Source of the DNA: Paenibacillaceae bacterium
GTDB lineage: Bacteria; Bacillota; Bacilli; Paenibacillales; NBRC-103111
Assembly (NCBI GenBank): GCA_029256185.1
Contig: JAQSYI010000014.1
Location: 176,805 to 240,804, forward strand
Direction: 5' to 3'
Length of the DNA stretch: 64,000 nt
Each line of letters starts with the position of its first letter. The first letter of the stretch is position 1. Below the pieces are notes generated by a model that made no database searches, had not been told where the DNA came from, and saw nothing but the letters and a program-made list of their open reading frames with translations. The translations under genes and the position numbers were made by a program. Shown piece by piece: positions 43,766 to 52,859 of this stretch.

Positions 43766-44569
43766 CTATTCTCCCAACCTGATTTGCTGTCCCGCGGTTA
43801 TTTTCACAGGAGCTCCATCAACGGAAATCCATACGTCGGTGGCGGTAGGATTATAGACAATCGTCTGGGACACGGAGAAGCGCAGCGACTTAACCGCACG
43901 GATATAATCCACAATCTCAATATTGGTCGCATACCAGATTTCCTGCCGGTTGCCCATCATGGCACAGAATTGTTCCAGTTCCTCCCAATTGTTATTGTTC
44001 TCGAACTCATAGCTGTGGCCCCACAGATAGAACAGCAGCATGCGGGGATGGCGCTGCTCCAGGTTCAGGAAGTCCTCGCCGGTCTTCAGCATATCCCGGT
44101 GGTGGCAGGTGGGATGCCATTCCAGCCAGTTCTCGGGGAGATGGAAGCCGCCGTGGCTGCGGGTGGTCCGGGAATATTCAATGCCAAGGGCAGGCAGAGC
44201 AGCAAGAACCTCCTGGTTATAGGTGCCGAAGGGATAGGACATGCCTCTTACCGGATAGCCGCACAGCGCCTCCAGCTTGGCGCGGTCCTCCAGCAGCTGG
44301 GTTGCCACTCCTTCCCTCGGAGTCATCTCCAAGAAAGGATGGGTGGAGGTATGGGCGGACACCTCATGACCCCGGAACAGGGTGGCCACTTCCTCTGCAG
44401 TAATATACCTCTCCCTCCCGAAGAATCCGGAATTCAGATGAAAGGAACCTCTGATGCCATAACGGTTCATGATCTCCACTTGACGTCTGTCGTGGTCGCG
44501 GCCGTCATCATAGCTTAGTGTTAACGCTTTCGCAAGGCCCCCTGGAAAAAGATTCAGCTTTACATTCAT
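43766..44569 (-). CDS. polysaccharide deacetylase (NodB/CE4 family)
   Basis: This 267-residue protein has the NodB homology fold. The metal-binding motifs are LSYDDG (D21, D22) and HTSTH (H73, H77), followed by YPFGTYN (the RxxPY-like motif 3) and a C-terminal LLFYLWGHSYEFE block. It should deacetylate N-acetyl or O-acetyl groups on a glycan. No signal peptide is seen from the ATG at 44569, chosen because GAGAGGAAAG precedes it; a 33-residue upstream extension adds nothing recognisable. The next gene upstream on the same strand is an AraC regulator. Confidence 0.87.
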   Translation of the reverse strand: MNVKLNLFPGGLAKALTLSYDDGRDHDRRQVEIMNRYGIRGSFHLNSGFFGRERYITAEEVATLFRGHEVSAHTSTHPFLEMTPREGVATQLLEDRAKLEALCGYPVRGMSYPFGTYNQEVLAALPALGIEYSRTTRSHGGFHLPENWLEWHPTCHHRDMLKTGEDFLNLEQRHPRMLLFYLWGHSYEFENNNNWEELEQFCAMMGNRQEIWYATNIEIVDYIRAVKSLRFSVSQTIVYNPTATDVWISVDGAPVKITAGQQIRLGE

Positions 44570-44824
44570 GGATACTTTCCTCTCCTCTGCTTCTGGCGCC
44601 GCCTCAGACTGGATCTGAAAGTAAGGCAGCTGCGGATATTCTAAACATGCAGTACCATTATACGGCAAACCGATAGAGCTTGCCCACAGTTGGATGAGGG
44701 TGTAAGGAAGGAAATAGCTTCGGATAGGGGCGTTTTGTCCGTTTTTGCCGGTGTAATTGCAGCATCTTTCCCATTTGCTTCCTTCGGCGGAAAAAGTGCC
44801 GGTGCCTGGCGTCCCCGTTACCTC

Positions 44825-45766
44825 TTAATCCCGCTGCTTCCGGTATTCGCCGGGCGTGCAGCCGGTCCACAGCTTGAACACCCGGTAGAAGGAATCCGTG
44901 TCCCGGTAGCCTGCCGCCTCGGTTACTTCAATAATGCTTATGTCTGTTTCACGGAGCAGCTTGCATGCCGCCTCCATCCTGACCGACTGCACATATTGGG
45001 AGAAGGTCTGCCCGGTACGCCGCTTGAATAAGCGGAAGAAATGACGCTCGCTCAGCCCGCATCTGGCCGCAAGCCCCGCAAGGGTAAGGGGCTCCCGGTA
45101 ATGCAGCCGGATATAATCCATCACACCGCTCAGGTCCGCTTCCCGCACTTCCCATTGTCCGTTGCGCTTCATGCACCTGTCGATCAGCACCAGGAGCCGG
45201 ATGGCGCAGGAAAGCAGCACAGCCCGCCTCCCCTGCTCCCGCGAATTGAATTCGTAGTGTAATTCCTGGAACAGGGAGTTCAGGCTTTCTCCATGGTTGC
45301 GGATGATAATCCAGTCCCGCGGGGCTGGCGGGGAAGCCGGATTGGCTATGGCGCTTCCGCCGGTACTCCCGGACTCGGGCCGCCCGCCGGACTCCTCCTC
45401 CTGCCCTTGCGAGAAGATGCTGTTCCAAATACCCCGTTCGGGAGCGAACAAGGGGCTGAGCATCTCCCACAGCCCTTGGCCAATCACCGCGTTATAGACC
45501 ATCATCCGCTGCTTGCGGTCAGATGATCCCGGCCGGAACACATGGGATACCCCCTCGGGAACAATGAACAGGTCTCCCTGCCGGGCCTCTACCGTATCCT
45601 CCCCTACATGGTGAAAGCCTCTGCCCTCCGCCACATAAGTGATCTCCACAAAATCATGAAAGTGGTACCGCAAATCAAAGGTCTCCTCCGCCCGGTTCAC
45701 AAACAGCGGGAATTCCTGGGAATAAAATAGAGCGCCTGCCAGTTTGTGTCCATTATGCTGCTCCAT
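44825..45766 (-). CDS. AraC-family regulator with N-terminal cupin
   Basis: This 313-residue regulator has a cupin sensor (DLRYHFHDFVEITYVAEGRG, about 32-51) and a C-terminal helix-turn-helix pair (LAGLAARCGLSERHFFRLFK, ISIIEVTEAAGYRDTDSFYR). A Gly/Ser/Pro-rich insert sits in the middle. The ATG at 45766 follows AAAGGAATT; a frame extension of 14 residues upstream lacks support. It lies between the deacetylase gene and the end of the nitrogenase-like operon, and is more likely tied to the deacetylase. Confidence 0.88.
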   Translation of the reverse strand: MEQHNGHKLAGALFYSQEFPLFVNRAEETFDLRYHFHDFVEITYVAEGRGFHHVGEDTVEARQGDLFIVPEGVSHVFRPGSSDRKQRMMVYNAVIGQGLWEMLSPLFAPERGIWNSIFSQGQEEESGGRPESGSTGGSAIANPASPPAPRDWIIIRNHGESLNSLFQELHYEFNSREQGRRAVLLSCAIRLLVLIDRCMKRNGQWEVREADLSGVMDYIRLHYREPLTLAGLAARCGLSERHFFRLFKRRTGQTFSQYVQSVRMEAACKLLRETDISIIEVTEAAGYRDTDSFYRVFKLWTGCTPGEYRKQRD

Positions 45767-45874
45767 ATGCAATTCCTTTCTCCTGAAGTACGCCAGGAGT
45801 TGTTCCATACTATTGCCATACGTTTGCTCCCCGACACAATCACTTTACCAAACGGCAAGAGATTTTGCCAGTTA

Positions 45875-47089
45875 TCAAGGTATGTACTCTGTGATGGGGG
45901 CGTGTTCCCCGTCTCTTCTCTGCAGCACTGCCGCGTCCAACGCTTCCTGCCAATACCGGACTGCCTGCGCACCCGTAAGCGGCGGAAATTCTTCCAAGAA
46001 CAGCTTGCTGGATATTGCCGTATGGGGCAAGGCAACGAAGGAGGGAGAATGGACGCATTCACGGGCAAACCGCTCAAAGAACGGATCGGCGATGATTATA
46101 TCGTAGGAGGTCCGGGCCAGATGGGCACAAAGCTCTTCCTCATCTTGAATCCGGATATCCTCTTGCTCCATGTACGCCCTGTCCATGGCAAACAGGCTGG
46201 CTACATCCACCCGGCTTGCGCCCAGATCGGCGTAAAGCATGCTGCGGAGGGAATTGGAGAGAATCTGCTCACCGATGACGAGCATTCTCCCCCATGGGCC
46301 GCTGCCGCTTGAAGAACGGCCGCTTCCCGGGGCACCGGTTAATGCCGCAGCCAATACTTCGGCTGCCTTAACACCGCACGGGAAGCCTACCGCATACGGA
46401 ATGCCGTATTCCTCTTCCATCCTTCTGGCCAGCCCCAAGGCGCTTTGAGAGATGACCAGGTTGCAGGAGGCGTTCTTGCCGTTGCTCAGCCGCTCTGTCT
46501 CTTCATTGCCGCCCCAATTGCCCAATACCGTAAGGCCGTTGCCGGCTGACCAAATCTTAAGCCCGGCAACGGCCGCTTCGTCCAGATTCAGGGTGAGGGC
46601 CCCCAGCAGATTAACGGACTTGGGAAGCTCCCGCCGCTCCCCCTTCAGCATCATGGCTCCCAGAGCCAGCAAGGCCCGCTGGGCGCCTTTGTCATAATAA
46701 TCGTGTCCGCTCACGGGAATGGCAGCCGCAGGAATGCCCAATCTGCCGGTAAGGTTCCGGCAGACCGCATCCAGATCCGTGCCGATGAAGCTTGACAGCG
46801 GACTCCCGCCGAGAATAATGAACTCTGCCTTGGGCATCAATTCCAGCAGCTCGTCAATTCTTCTGTTAAGTTGCCTGCCAGTTCCCATCACCACATCCAG
46901 ATTGGTTATTTTGGCCGGATGGATATTGTTGGGAATGCCCGCATCTCTCCATTCATCATAGATGCTGTAGTTGGTTGCACAGCCCTGCACATCGTCGAAT
47001 ACCACCAAGCCATTCATGCCATAGAACACATTGGCGACACCGGAGGTATCGGGTGACGGCGGCGGAAGCCTTCTCCACAATTTTCTCAT
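45875..47089 (-). CDS. nitrogenase component 1-like subunit (NifK/NifN side)
   Basis: This 404-residue protein has the nitrogenase component-1 fold. GVANVFYGMNGLVVFDDVQGCA (17-38) aligns with the stretch of NifK that ends in the P-cluster ligand C95, so C37 is kept. The places matching NifK C70 and C153 read PDTSG and GGSPLSSFIGTD, so those two ligands are gone. It starts with an ATGA overlap onto the upstream partner, which means coupled translation and probably a 1:1 complex. It is the last gene of the operon. DPOR, CfbD and other group IV proteins also lost ligands, so an electron-transfer enzyme with one shared Fe-S cluster is plausible. The substrate is unknown. Confidence 0.8.
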   Translation of the reverse strand: MRKLWRRLPPPSPDTSGVANVFYGMNGLVVFDDVQGCATNYSIYDEWRDAGIPNNIHPAKITNLDVVMGTGRQLNRRIDELLELMPKAEFIILGGSPLSSFIGTDLDAVCRNLTGRLGIPAAAIPVSGHDYYDKGAQRALLALGAMMLKGERRELPKSVNLLGALTLNLDEAAVAGLKIWSAGNGLTVLGNWGGNEETERLSNGKNASCNLVISQSALGLARRMEEEYGIPYAVGFPCGVKAAEVLAAALTGAPGSGRSSSGSGPWGRMLVIGEQILSNSLRSMLYADLGASRVDVASLFAMDRAYMEQEDIRIQDEEELCAHLARTSYDIIIADPFFERFARECVHSPSFVALPHTAISSKLFLEEFPPLTGAQAVRYWQEALDAAVLQRRDGEHAPITEYIP

Positions 47090-48279
47090 GCCCCTGACCT
47101 CATTTGTCTGTATTGTTCCTCCAAATTTTCCAAAACCATGATAATGCGCGTATACCCCAGATAGCTTTCAGGCGGGTGACGGTATTGGTGTCTTAATTGG
47201 CCGAAGCGGCTGCCGGAGGAAGAAGAGCTGCCTGCCTGGTTCGGCAGGGGAGCGGAATAGAGCGGAATGTGGGGCCAATGCTCCTGTATCCAGGCTTTTG
47301 CCTCCGGCTCCCTGGCCGACAGCCGGTTGGCCTGGATGCCGCCGATCTGAAAGCCGTTTTCCAGGAGAAACCGGGCAGCGGCATATGGAGCGGGAATCCG
47401 GCTTTCCTCCACAAAGATCGGAGTTGGGCCGATCAGCTTCCGGAGACGGCGGATTTTCCCGTTGAGCTGCTCCCGCAGTCCGCGGCAGTCCATAGGAATG
47501 TTCAACCTGTCTGAAATCAGGGCGTATTGCTCCTCCACCTTATCCGCCAACAGGGTAAAGGTCATATCCACCCAGGGAATGCCCAGTGCGCTTTCCATCT
47601 GGCGGGCGGCCGACAGGGCCTCCGTCTCGGTTACGATATTAAGCGCTGACCGGGACATCTCCAGGAATGCGGAGAAATCCCGGCAGGCGGACACATGACG
47701 GAGGCTGTAGCCCTCCGCTTCCAGGATAGACGCCACATCGTTTCCGGGGGAAAGAGGAGACATGCTGCCCAGGAAATTGACGGCCTTCGGCGAAGCTGCT
47801 GTCGGGGGCAGGGCGGCCTTGCGCCAGAACAGGCCTGCAATCTCACTCATAGTGGCGCTCACAACCGGTCTGCCATTGGCCGGCCGGAACATATCCAGAC
47901 GGTTGATTTCCACATGGGCGGCAGGTACTCCCAGCTTCTCGATTGCGGCCAGGATCATGGTGAAGTCCGTTCCGATCAGCGCATTCTGGCAGCAGGTGAC
48001 CAGCACGATTGCCTTGGCTCCGTCCTTGCGGACAAGAAGCTCCGCCGCTTCGGCAATGAGCGGAATGTAGGTTCCCATCGTGATATCCGTCTCATCGGGA
48101 CACAGATGGGCGTACTTCCGCTTGGCATACAGCATGGCCAGAAGACCGTGCCGCGTGCATGCCGCCGGCCCGACAAACAGGATGCAGCATTCGGGGATCA
48201 GGGCCAGGGCGGACATGATTCCGCTTCTGCCTGCCGGCAGGCCGATCCGCAATGCATTCTGGGGCAATCTGCTCGTCAT
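47086..48279 (-). CDS. nitrogenase component 1-like subunit (NifD/NifE side)
   Basis: This 397-residue protein has the nitrogenase component-1 fold. FVGPAAC (35-41) corresponds to the NifD C88 ligand and VTCCQNALIGTD (94-105) to the C154 ligand. The C62 position reads GLPAGRSG and has no cysteine, but C31 and C32 just before the GPAAC loop could substitute. The C-terminal ligands of the FeMo cofactor (Cys and His of NifD) are not recognisable. The ATG at 48279 follows CAGGGAGGGAG. It overlaps the partner gene downstream and follows the FecE-like ATPase gene by 25 bp. It does not match DPOR or COR in motif spacing, and I assign no reaction. Confidence 0.8.
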   Translation of the reverse strand: MTSRLPQNALRIGLPAGRSGIMSALALIPECCILFVGPAACTRHGLLAMLYAKRKYAHLCPDETDITMGTYIPLIAEAAELLVRKDGAKAIVLVTCCQNALIGTDFTMILAAIEKLGVPAAHVEINRLDMFRPANGRPVVSATMSEIAGLFWRKAALPPTAASPKAVNFLGSMSPLSPGNDVASILEAEGYSLRHVSACRDFSAFLEMSRSALNIVTETEALSAARQMESALGIPWVDMTFTLLADKVEEQYALISDRLNIPMDCRGLREQLNGKIRRLRKLIGPTPIFVEESRIPAPYAAARFLLENGFQIGGIQANRLSAREPEAKAWIQEHWPHIPLYSAPLPNQAGSSSSSGSRFGQLRHQYRHPPESYLGYTRIIMVLENLEEQYRQMRSGA

Positions 48280-48304
48280 TTGGCTCCCTCCCTGTCAGAT
48301 GATG

Positions 48305-49093
48305 TCATCGGTTTAATGCGGGTACGCAGGTCCGTGTTTCTTCGCCGCTGGCTTCATCCCTGGCAGACACAATGTTAACCTGCACGCCATAAGCCGAGAA
48401 CAGGCTCTCCTTGGTGATAGTCTCATCCACAGGGCCGGTGATAACCTGCTTGCTCCGGGTAATCAAGACCACCTTCGTGCAGCAGAGAAAAGCGTGGTCG
48501 GGGTTATGGGAGGTCATCAATACCCCCAGGCCGCTTGCGGCAAGCTGCCTGATGACCTTCAGAACCAGGATCTGGTTGCCAAAATCCAGGTTGGCCGTAG
48601 GCTCGTCCATAATCAACAGCTTGGGCTGCTGGGCCAGTGCTCTGGCGATCAGGACCATCTGCCGCTCACCGCCGCTGATCTGGGTGTATACCTTGTCCTT
48701 CAAGTAACCGATGCCCAATTGGTCGATGGCCTGATGGGCCAGTAGATAGTCCTCCTTTCCCGGAGACTCCAGGGATTTCAGATGGGCGGTTCTTCCCATA
48801 ACCACCACGTCCATCACCCGGAAGGGAAACGGAGGCTCGTGTGACTGGGGAACATAACCGACCATCCGGGCAAATTCTTTTTTGGGCAGTGTTTCCTTCT
48901 TTATGCCGTCCACCAGGATCTCACCCTTGAGGGGCTTCAGAAAGCCCAGGGCGGATTTGAACATGGTGGTTTTGCCTACACCGTTGGGACCCAGGAGGCA
49001 AACCACCTCGCCTTGGTCTACCTGGACGGAAAAATCCTCCAGCACCTTCTTCGCGCCATACCCGCAGGTCATATTCCGCATTTCAAACAGCAT
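48305..49093 (-). CDS. iron/cobalamin-type ABC transporter ATPase (FecE/BtuD family)
   Basis: This 262-residue ATPase powers the importer formed with the FecCD-type permease. Walker A is GPNGVGKTT (about 35-43), the signature is ISGGERQMVLIARAL, and Walker B is LLIMDEPTANLD. The ATG at 49093 follows GTAGGAGGTGG. It starts 11 bases after the permease stop and is followed by the nitrogenase-like genes, so transport and reduction are encoded together. The substrate family includes ferric siderophores, haem, cobalamin and molybdate-type complexes. Confidence 0.92.
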   Translation of the reverse strand: MLFEMRNMTCGYGAKKVLEDFSVQVDQGEVVCLLGPNGVGKTTMFKSALGFLKPLKGEILVDGIKKETLPKKEFARMVGYVPQSHEPPFPFRVMDVVVMGRTAHLKSLESPGKEDYLLAHQAIDQLGIGYLKDKVYTQISGGERQMVLIARALAQQPKLLIMDEPTANLDFGNQILVLKVIRQLAASGLGVLMTSHNPDHAFLCCTKVVLITRSKQVITGPVDETITKESLFSAYGVQVNIVSARDEASGEETRTCVPALNR

Positions 49094-49104
49094 GCCGCCA
49101 CCTC

Positions 49105-50226
49105 CTACACAACTTGTCCCTTCTTGCGGAACAGAATCATTACAAAAAATGGGGCACCCAGCATGGAGGTCAATATGCCCAGCGGGATCTCATAAGAGGT
49201 CAGCGACCTGGCCAGATTGTCCACCAGCAGAAGGTAGGAGGCTCCCACCAAAAGCGAAGCGGGGATCAGCACCTTGTAGTTGGGTCCCACCATAAAACGG
49301 ACCAGATGGGGAATCATCAAGCCCACCCAGCCGATGGTGCCGCTGATGGACACAACAGAAGCGGTAAGCAGGGTGGAGCAGGCGATAATGATGATGCGGG
49401 TCATATTGGTGTTGACACCCATGGCCTTGGCCTCATCCTCACCGAAGGACATGACATTGATTCTCCAGCGGAGCAGGATCAGGGGGATGGTGCCAATCGC
49501 GAAGGAAATGAAAAAACCCAGCAGATCGGCGTAAGTGACCTTGGCAATACTGCCCATAAGCCAATAGGTGATGGCGGGCAGCTTGGAATCCGGGTCGGCA
49601 ATATATTTGATGATGGAGATTACCGATTGGAACAGGGCGCTGACCACCATGCCGGAGAGCACCAGCAAAAGAACCATATTGTCTCCGCGGCCGATGACCC
49701 GGCTCATGGTGTAGGCGAAGGCGACTGCGCCCAAGCCGAAGAGAAAGGCTCCCAATTGAACCCACCCCTTGTCCAGACCCAACAGCAGGCCGAGCGCCGC
49801 ACCTACGCTGGCTCCCGAGGAGGCGGCCAGAATATCGGGGGAAACCATGGGGTTCTTGAAGATGCCCTGGAAGGACGCTCCGGCCAGGGACAGCGCTCCT
49901 CCCGCGCCGATGGCGGCCAGAATCCGGGGCAGGCGGATATTGAATACCACTACCTCCTGAAAATCATCCCAGGTCCGCTCTATGCCGATAAACCGGGAGG
50001 CAATGATCTTGAACACCTCCAGAGGCGCAATCGGATATTTGCCGATCATGAAGGAGGCGGCGAACAGCACCACAAGCAGCACCACAGAGGCCGTCAAGAA
50101 GACCATGGATTTCCGCCGCTGTTTGCGGTAGCTTTGCAGATAGGCTTGCTGCGTCAGCTCTGCCTCCCGCAGCGCCTCATTGTGCTTGGAGCTTCCGGCA
50201 GGAAGCGCATTTTGGATTGAATTCAT
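49105..50226 (-). CDS. iron/cobalamin-type ABC transporter permease (FecCD family)
   Basis: This 373-residue permease has about ten membrane helices. Typical blocks are LRLPRILAAIGAGGALSLAG-like (residues near 95-115, GGALSLAGASFQGIFKNPM) and the ATPase-docking region SISGTIGWVGLMIPHLVRF near the C-terminus. A 50-residue hydrophilic N-terminal tail precedes the first helix. The ATG at 50226 follows GGGGATGA. It is sixth in the operon, 32 bp after the radical SAM gene. Confidence 0.92.
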   Translation of the reverse strand: MNSIQNALPAGSSKHNEALREAELTQQAYLQSYRKQRRKSMVFLTASVVLLVVLFAASFMIGKYPIAPLEVFKIIASRFIGIERTWDDFQEVVVFNIRLPRILAAIGAGGALSLAGASFQGIFKNPMVSPDILAASSGASVGAALGLLLGLDKGWVQLGAFLFGLGAVAFAYTMSRVIGRGDNMVLLLVLSGMVVSALFQSVISIIKYIADPDSKLPAITYWLMGSIAKVTYADLLGFFISFAIGTIPLILLRWRINVMSFGEDEAKAMGVNTNMTRIIIIACSTLLTASVVSISGTIGWVGLMIPHLVRFMVGPNYKVLIPASLLVGASYLLLVDNLARSLTSYEIPLGILTSMLGAPFFVMILFRKKGQVV

Positions 50227-50258
50227 CTTTATTCATCCCCTGACTGTAGTGAGCCTTG

Positions 50259-51284
50259 CTATTCGGAGCAGAATTGCAAAGCGGGATAATACGGACAGGT
50301 TCCCCGGCAATTGCTCCGGCTGGCGCATTCGGCAGTGCATTGCCGGGCGAGAATCCCGGTTCTGTAGCCTTCCAGCTTCTCCGTCCAGATCTCGTAGAAG
50401 GACAGCTCCTTCAGATTATAAGAGTATTGATCGTTATTGCTGAAGGAACAGGGCTTGACCGTGCTGTGCTCATCCACATAAATAGAGAAAAAACCGCATT
50501 CGCAGGAATCCACCGTATCCGGATTAATGGAGGTATAGTGGAGCAGCGGCGGTACGAAGCAGGCGTCAAAGCCGATGCGGGCCTGGCAGCGGTTATCCCC
50601 GGCCAGCGATAGGAACCGGTGAAACCGTTCGTCCATCTGCAGAACATTTTCCAGACCGGCCCGTCCCCTGGGCTTGTAGGTGAGAAAGATCAGCCCGTTC
50701 ACCCCGTCCAAGAGCTCATTGTGCTTGCCCTCCAGCAATTCCACAGCATCGTCAATACTGCTGTCGCTGAGTACAAAATGGATATTCGCCTTGATATCCG
50801 CGTCCATCAGCAATTCCAGCTTGCTGCGGTCAATCTGGCGTATGCTTCCTGCGGAGATTGCCACCGCTCCCACCAATCCGGTGAGGCGGCTGGCAGTCTC
50901 TGCAGTCAAGGGCATGCCGTTGGTGGTAAAATTGGGAATGATCCCCTTATCCACTGTGGTCTGAATGATCTCCAGAAATTGGGGATGCTCCAGGGGCTCC
51001 CCGCCGCCAAGCGCCACCTGGAACACAGGCCCGTATTCCGGATGGGTCAGTTCATCCAGCACATGCCCGTACTCCTCCACCGACATCAACTTGCCCTTGG
51101 CCGTGCTGTCGCGGTAGCAAAAGTCGCAGCCTTTGGTGCAATAGTTGCTTATGGAAATATCTGCCAATTCAGGCCATGGAGCCTGAACCGGGTTATGCGT
51201 TGCAATCTCTCCCCAGCGCAGAGTCATGCCGGTGATGGAATCACCCACAAAGTTGTAAGCGGGAGAATGCAGGCGCTTGATCAT
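50259..51284 (-). CDS. radical SAM protein with SPASM-like cysteine-rich tail
   Basis: This 341-residue enzyme carries the radical SAM cluster motif CTKGCDFC (C49, C53, C56) and the SAM-binding GGGEP motif (ALGGGEPLEHPQF). The C-terminal quarter is rich in cysteine (DSCECGFF, VKPCSFSN, then CTAECASRSNCRGTCPYYP), as in SPASM enzymes that hold auxiliary Fe-S clusters and modify peptides or proteins. The ATG at 51284 overlaps the stop of the TNSSS-motif gene (ATGA), with GGAGGG upstream. Tight coupling suggests that the TNSSS protein is its partner or substrate. An alternative role is cofactor synthesis for the nitrogenase-like complex. Confidence 0.85.
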   Translation of the reverse strand: MIKRLHSPAYNFVGDSITGMTLRWGEIATHNPVQAPWPELADISISNYCTKGCDFCYRDSTAKGKLMSVEEYGHVLDELTHPEYGPVFQVALGGGEPLEHPQFLEIIQTTVDKGIIPNFTTNGMPLTAETASRLTGLVGAVAISAGSIRQIDRSKLELLMDADIKANIHFVLSDSSIDDAVELLEGKHNELLDGVNGLIFLTYKPRGRAGLENVLQMDERFHRFLSLAGDNRCQARIGFDACFVPPLLHYTSINPDTVDSCECGFFSIYVDEHSTVKPCSFSNNDQYSYNLKELSFYEIWTEKLEGYRTGILARQCTAECASRSNCRGTCPYYPALQFCSE

Positions 51285-52036
51285 TGGCTCTTCCCTCCAA
51301 CCGGCAGCAGGGCGAAGCCTCTCAGCTCAGACTTGAGGCGGCCGTTTAAGAACCATTCGCCACGGATATATTTCCACAAGTCCTCATGGCTCAGTTGGGT
51401 AAAATCCACATTCTCCACGGGTATGCCGAAGCTGTCGTCGAAGAGGCAGTCGTTCTTGATATGGTAATGGTACTTTTTCATAAACAGCTTGGATTCCTCC
51501 ACCTCACATGCCGTCCCGGCGGAGATATCGTCATAAAGCGCGGTAAATACCCGTTGATGCAGGGGGGACATGGTATCGAAGTGGTTTTTCTTGATCAGTT
51601 GGACCACATAGTCGGACATGATGATCATGACATTGCGGGTTTCCGGCATCTCATGGGGAAGCAGCAGGCAGGAGAAGCCCTTGTATTCCGAATCAATCCG
51701 CAGGTTAACAAAGTATTCACCGTAAATGTACTTCCACAGCTCCTTTTCACTGAGAGCGGCAAAATCCACAGCTTCCGGCTCATCAAAGGCGGTGTCGAAT
51801 AAGGTGTCGCTTTTGGGACGGATCTGGTATTTCCGGAGATAGACCTCCCGGCCGTCCAGTTCAAGCGGAGTGCCGTTTGCAGTGATATCTTGGACCAGGG
51901 TGCTGAGAATCACCTTTTTCTTTTCTGCTTCCCCTTCGTTGTCCAGCTTGTTGAACTTCTCCACCACCTTGGGGTCCATGGTGATGATATAGCTGACCGA
52001 GCTGCTGTTGGTTACGAAATCTGTTCTGATTTTCAT
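51281..52036 (-). CDS. TNSSS-motif protein with internal duplication, function unknown
   Basis: This 251-residue protein starts MKIRTDFVTNSSSVSYI, a motif I know from the N-termini of many uncharacterised proteins of Firmicutes. After it come two copies of an 84-residue module (42-127 and 162-245). Matching blocks are VDFAALSEKELWKYIYGEYF and VDFTQLSHEDLWKYIRGEWF, each followed by a GF-C/A-LLP ending. No catalytic motif, signal or membrane helix is seen. The ATG at 52036 follows GGAAGGATGAG. It overlaps the radical SAM gene downstream and lies seven bases after the ABC ATPase gene. It may be a modified substrate, a scaffold or a chaperone; none is proven. Confidence 0.75.
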   Translation of the reverse strand: MKIRTDFVTNSSSVSYIITMDPKVVEKFNKLDNEGEAEKKKVILSTLVQDITANGTPLELDGREVYLRKYQIRPKSDTLFDTAFDEPEAVDFAALSEKELWKYIYGEYFVNLRIDSEYKGFSCLLLPHEMPETRNVMIIMSDYVVQLIKKNHFDTMSPLHQRVFTALYDDISAGTACEVEESKLFMKKYHYHIKNDCLFDDSFGIPVENVDFTQLSHEDLWKYIRGEWFLNGRLKSELRGFALLPVGGKSQ

Positions 52037-52043
52037 GGCTCAC

Positions 52044-52847
52044 TCATCCTTCCAATGAGAAATAAGATTTCATATCACCGGCAATGCGCCCACCGCTGCG
52101 GATGGCCTCCCGCAATTGCGTGAGCCGCCGGTCCACCTGCTCCAAGGCCGCCAGATTGCTCCGTTCCTCCGGCGCTGCTTCCAGCACCTCCCGGATTCTG
52201 CCATGCTGCATGACGATGCGCTTATGGCCGGATAGCGCCAGGATGGGATCATGGGTGGACATGAGGATTATCTTCTCCCGGCTGACCAAGAGCTCCAGCG
52301 CTTTTTTGCGGTCGATTCCGGCATTCTCGATTTCATCGATCAAGGCGATGGGGGCGGGACTCAGCAGAGCCGTGTCGGCAATCATCAAGGCGCGGGATTG
52401 GCCTCCCGAGAGCTGGGTCACCGGCGTCTCCGGCAGAAAGCTCTCGCCGGAGAGCCCGTTGGCGCAAGCGATAACTTTATCCGCCAGCTCCCGGGCAGCG
52501 CAGCTGCCAGCCTGCCCCATGCGGGCCTGCGCATGGATCATGATGAATTTCATGGCGGAGATATCCATAATGAAATTCATGTTTTGCGACAGTTGGGCGA
52601 TCAGCCTGTTTTTGTAAGCTTTCTTCAGTTCCCGGCCGGGCAACCCGCCGTTCACCAGCACCTTCCGGCGGGTGGGGCTGTCGCCTCCCGCAAGACATTC
52701 GATATCTGCAAGCAGACGGCTTTTGCCGGAGCCGGTAGGACCGACAATGCAGGCGATTTCGCCGGAGCGGATGGTCAGCTCCAACTCCTCCCGGCCGCCG
52801 GACTTGTCCATACCGCCAAGGATGGTGATGCTCTCAATGGTTTCCAT
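52044..52847 (-). CDS. free-standing ABC-type ATPase without permease
   Basis: This 267-residue ATPase has Walker A GPTGSGKS (about 36-43), signature LSGGQSRALMIAD, Walker B PIALIDEIENAG and the switch histidine in STHDP. The sequence differs clearly from the FecE-like importer ATPase of the same operon, and no extra permease is encoded, so it probably works as a soluble motor or assembly factor. The ATG at 52847 follows CAGGAGAAG. It lies 12 bp after the GTPase gene. Soluble ABC ATPases serve, for example, in Fe-S assembly (SufC) and methyl-CoM reductase activation (AtwA); this is offered only as analogy. Confidence 0.8.
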   Translation of the reverse strand: METIESITILGGMDKSGGREELELTIRSGEIACIVGPTGSGKSRLLADIECLAGGDSPTRRKVLVNGGLPGRELKKAYKNRLIAQLSQNMNFIMDISAMKFIMIHAQARMGQAGSCAARELADKVIACANGLSGESFLPETPVTQLSGGQSRALMIADTALLSPAPIALIDEIENAGIDRKKALELLVSREKIILMSTHDPILALSGHKRIVMQHGRIREVLEAAPEERSNLAALEQVDRRLTQLREAIRSGGRIAGDMKSYFSLEG

Positions 52848-52859
52848 GGGCTTCTCCTG

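Noticed and set aside
45875..48279. True molybdenum nitrogenase or DPOR
   Set aside because: No NifH, NifB, BchL or other nif/bch genes are present, several P-cluster ligands are missing, and cofactor ligands are not recognisable.
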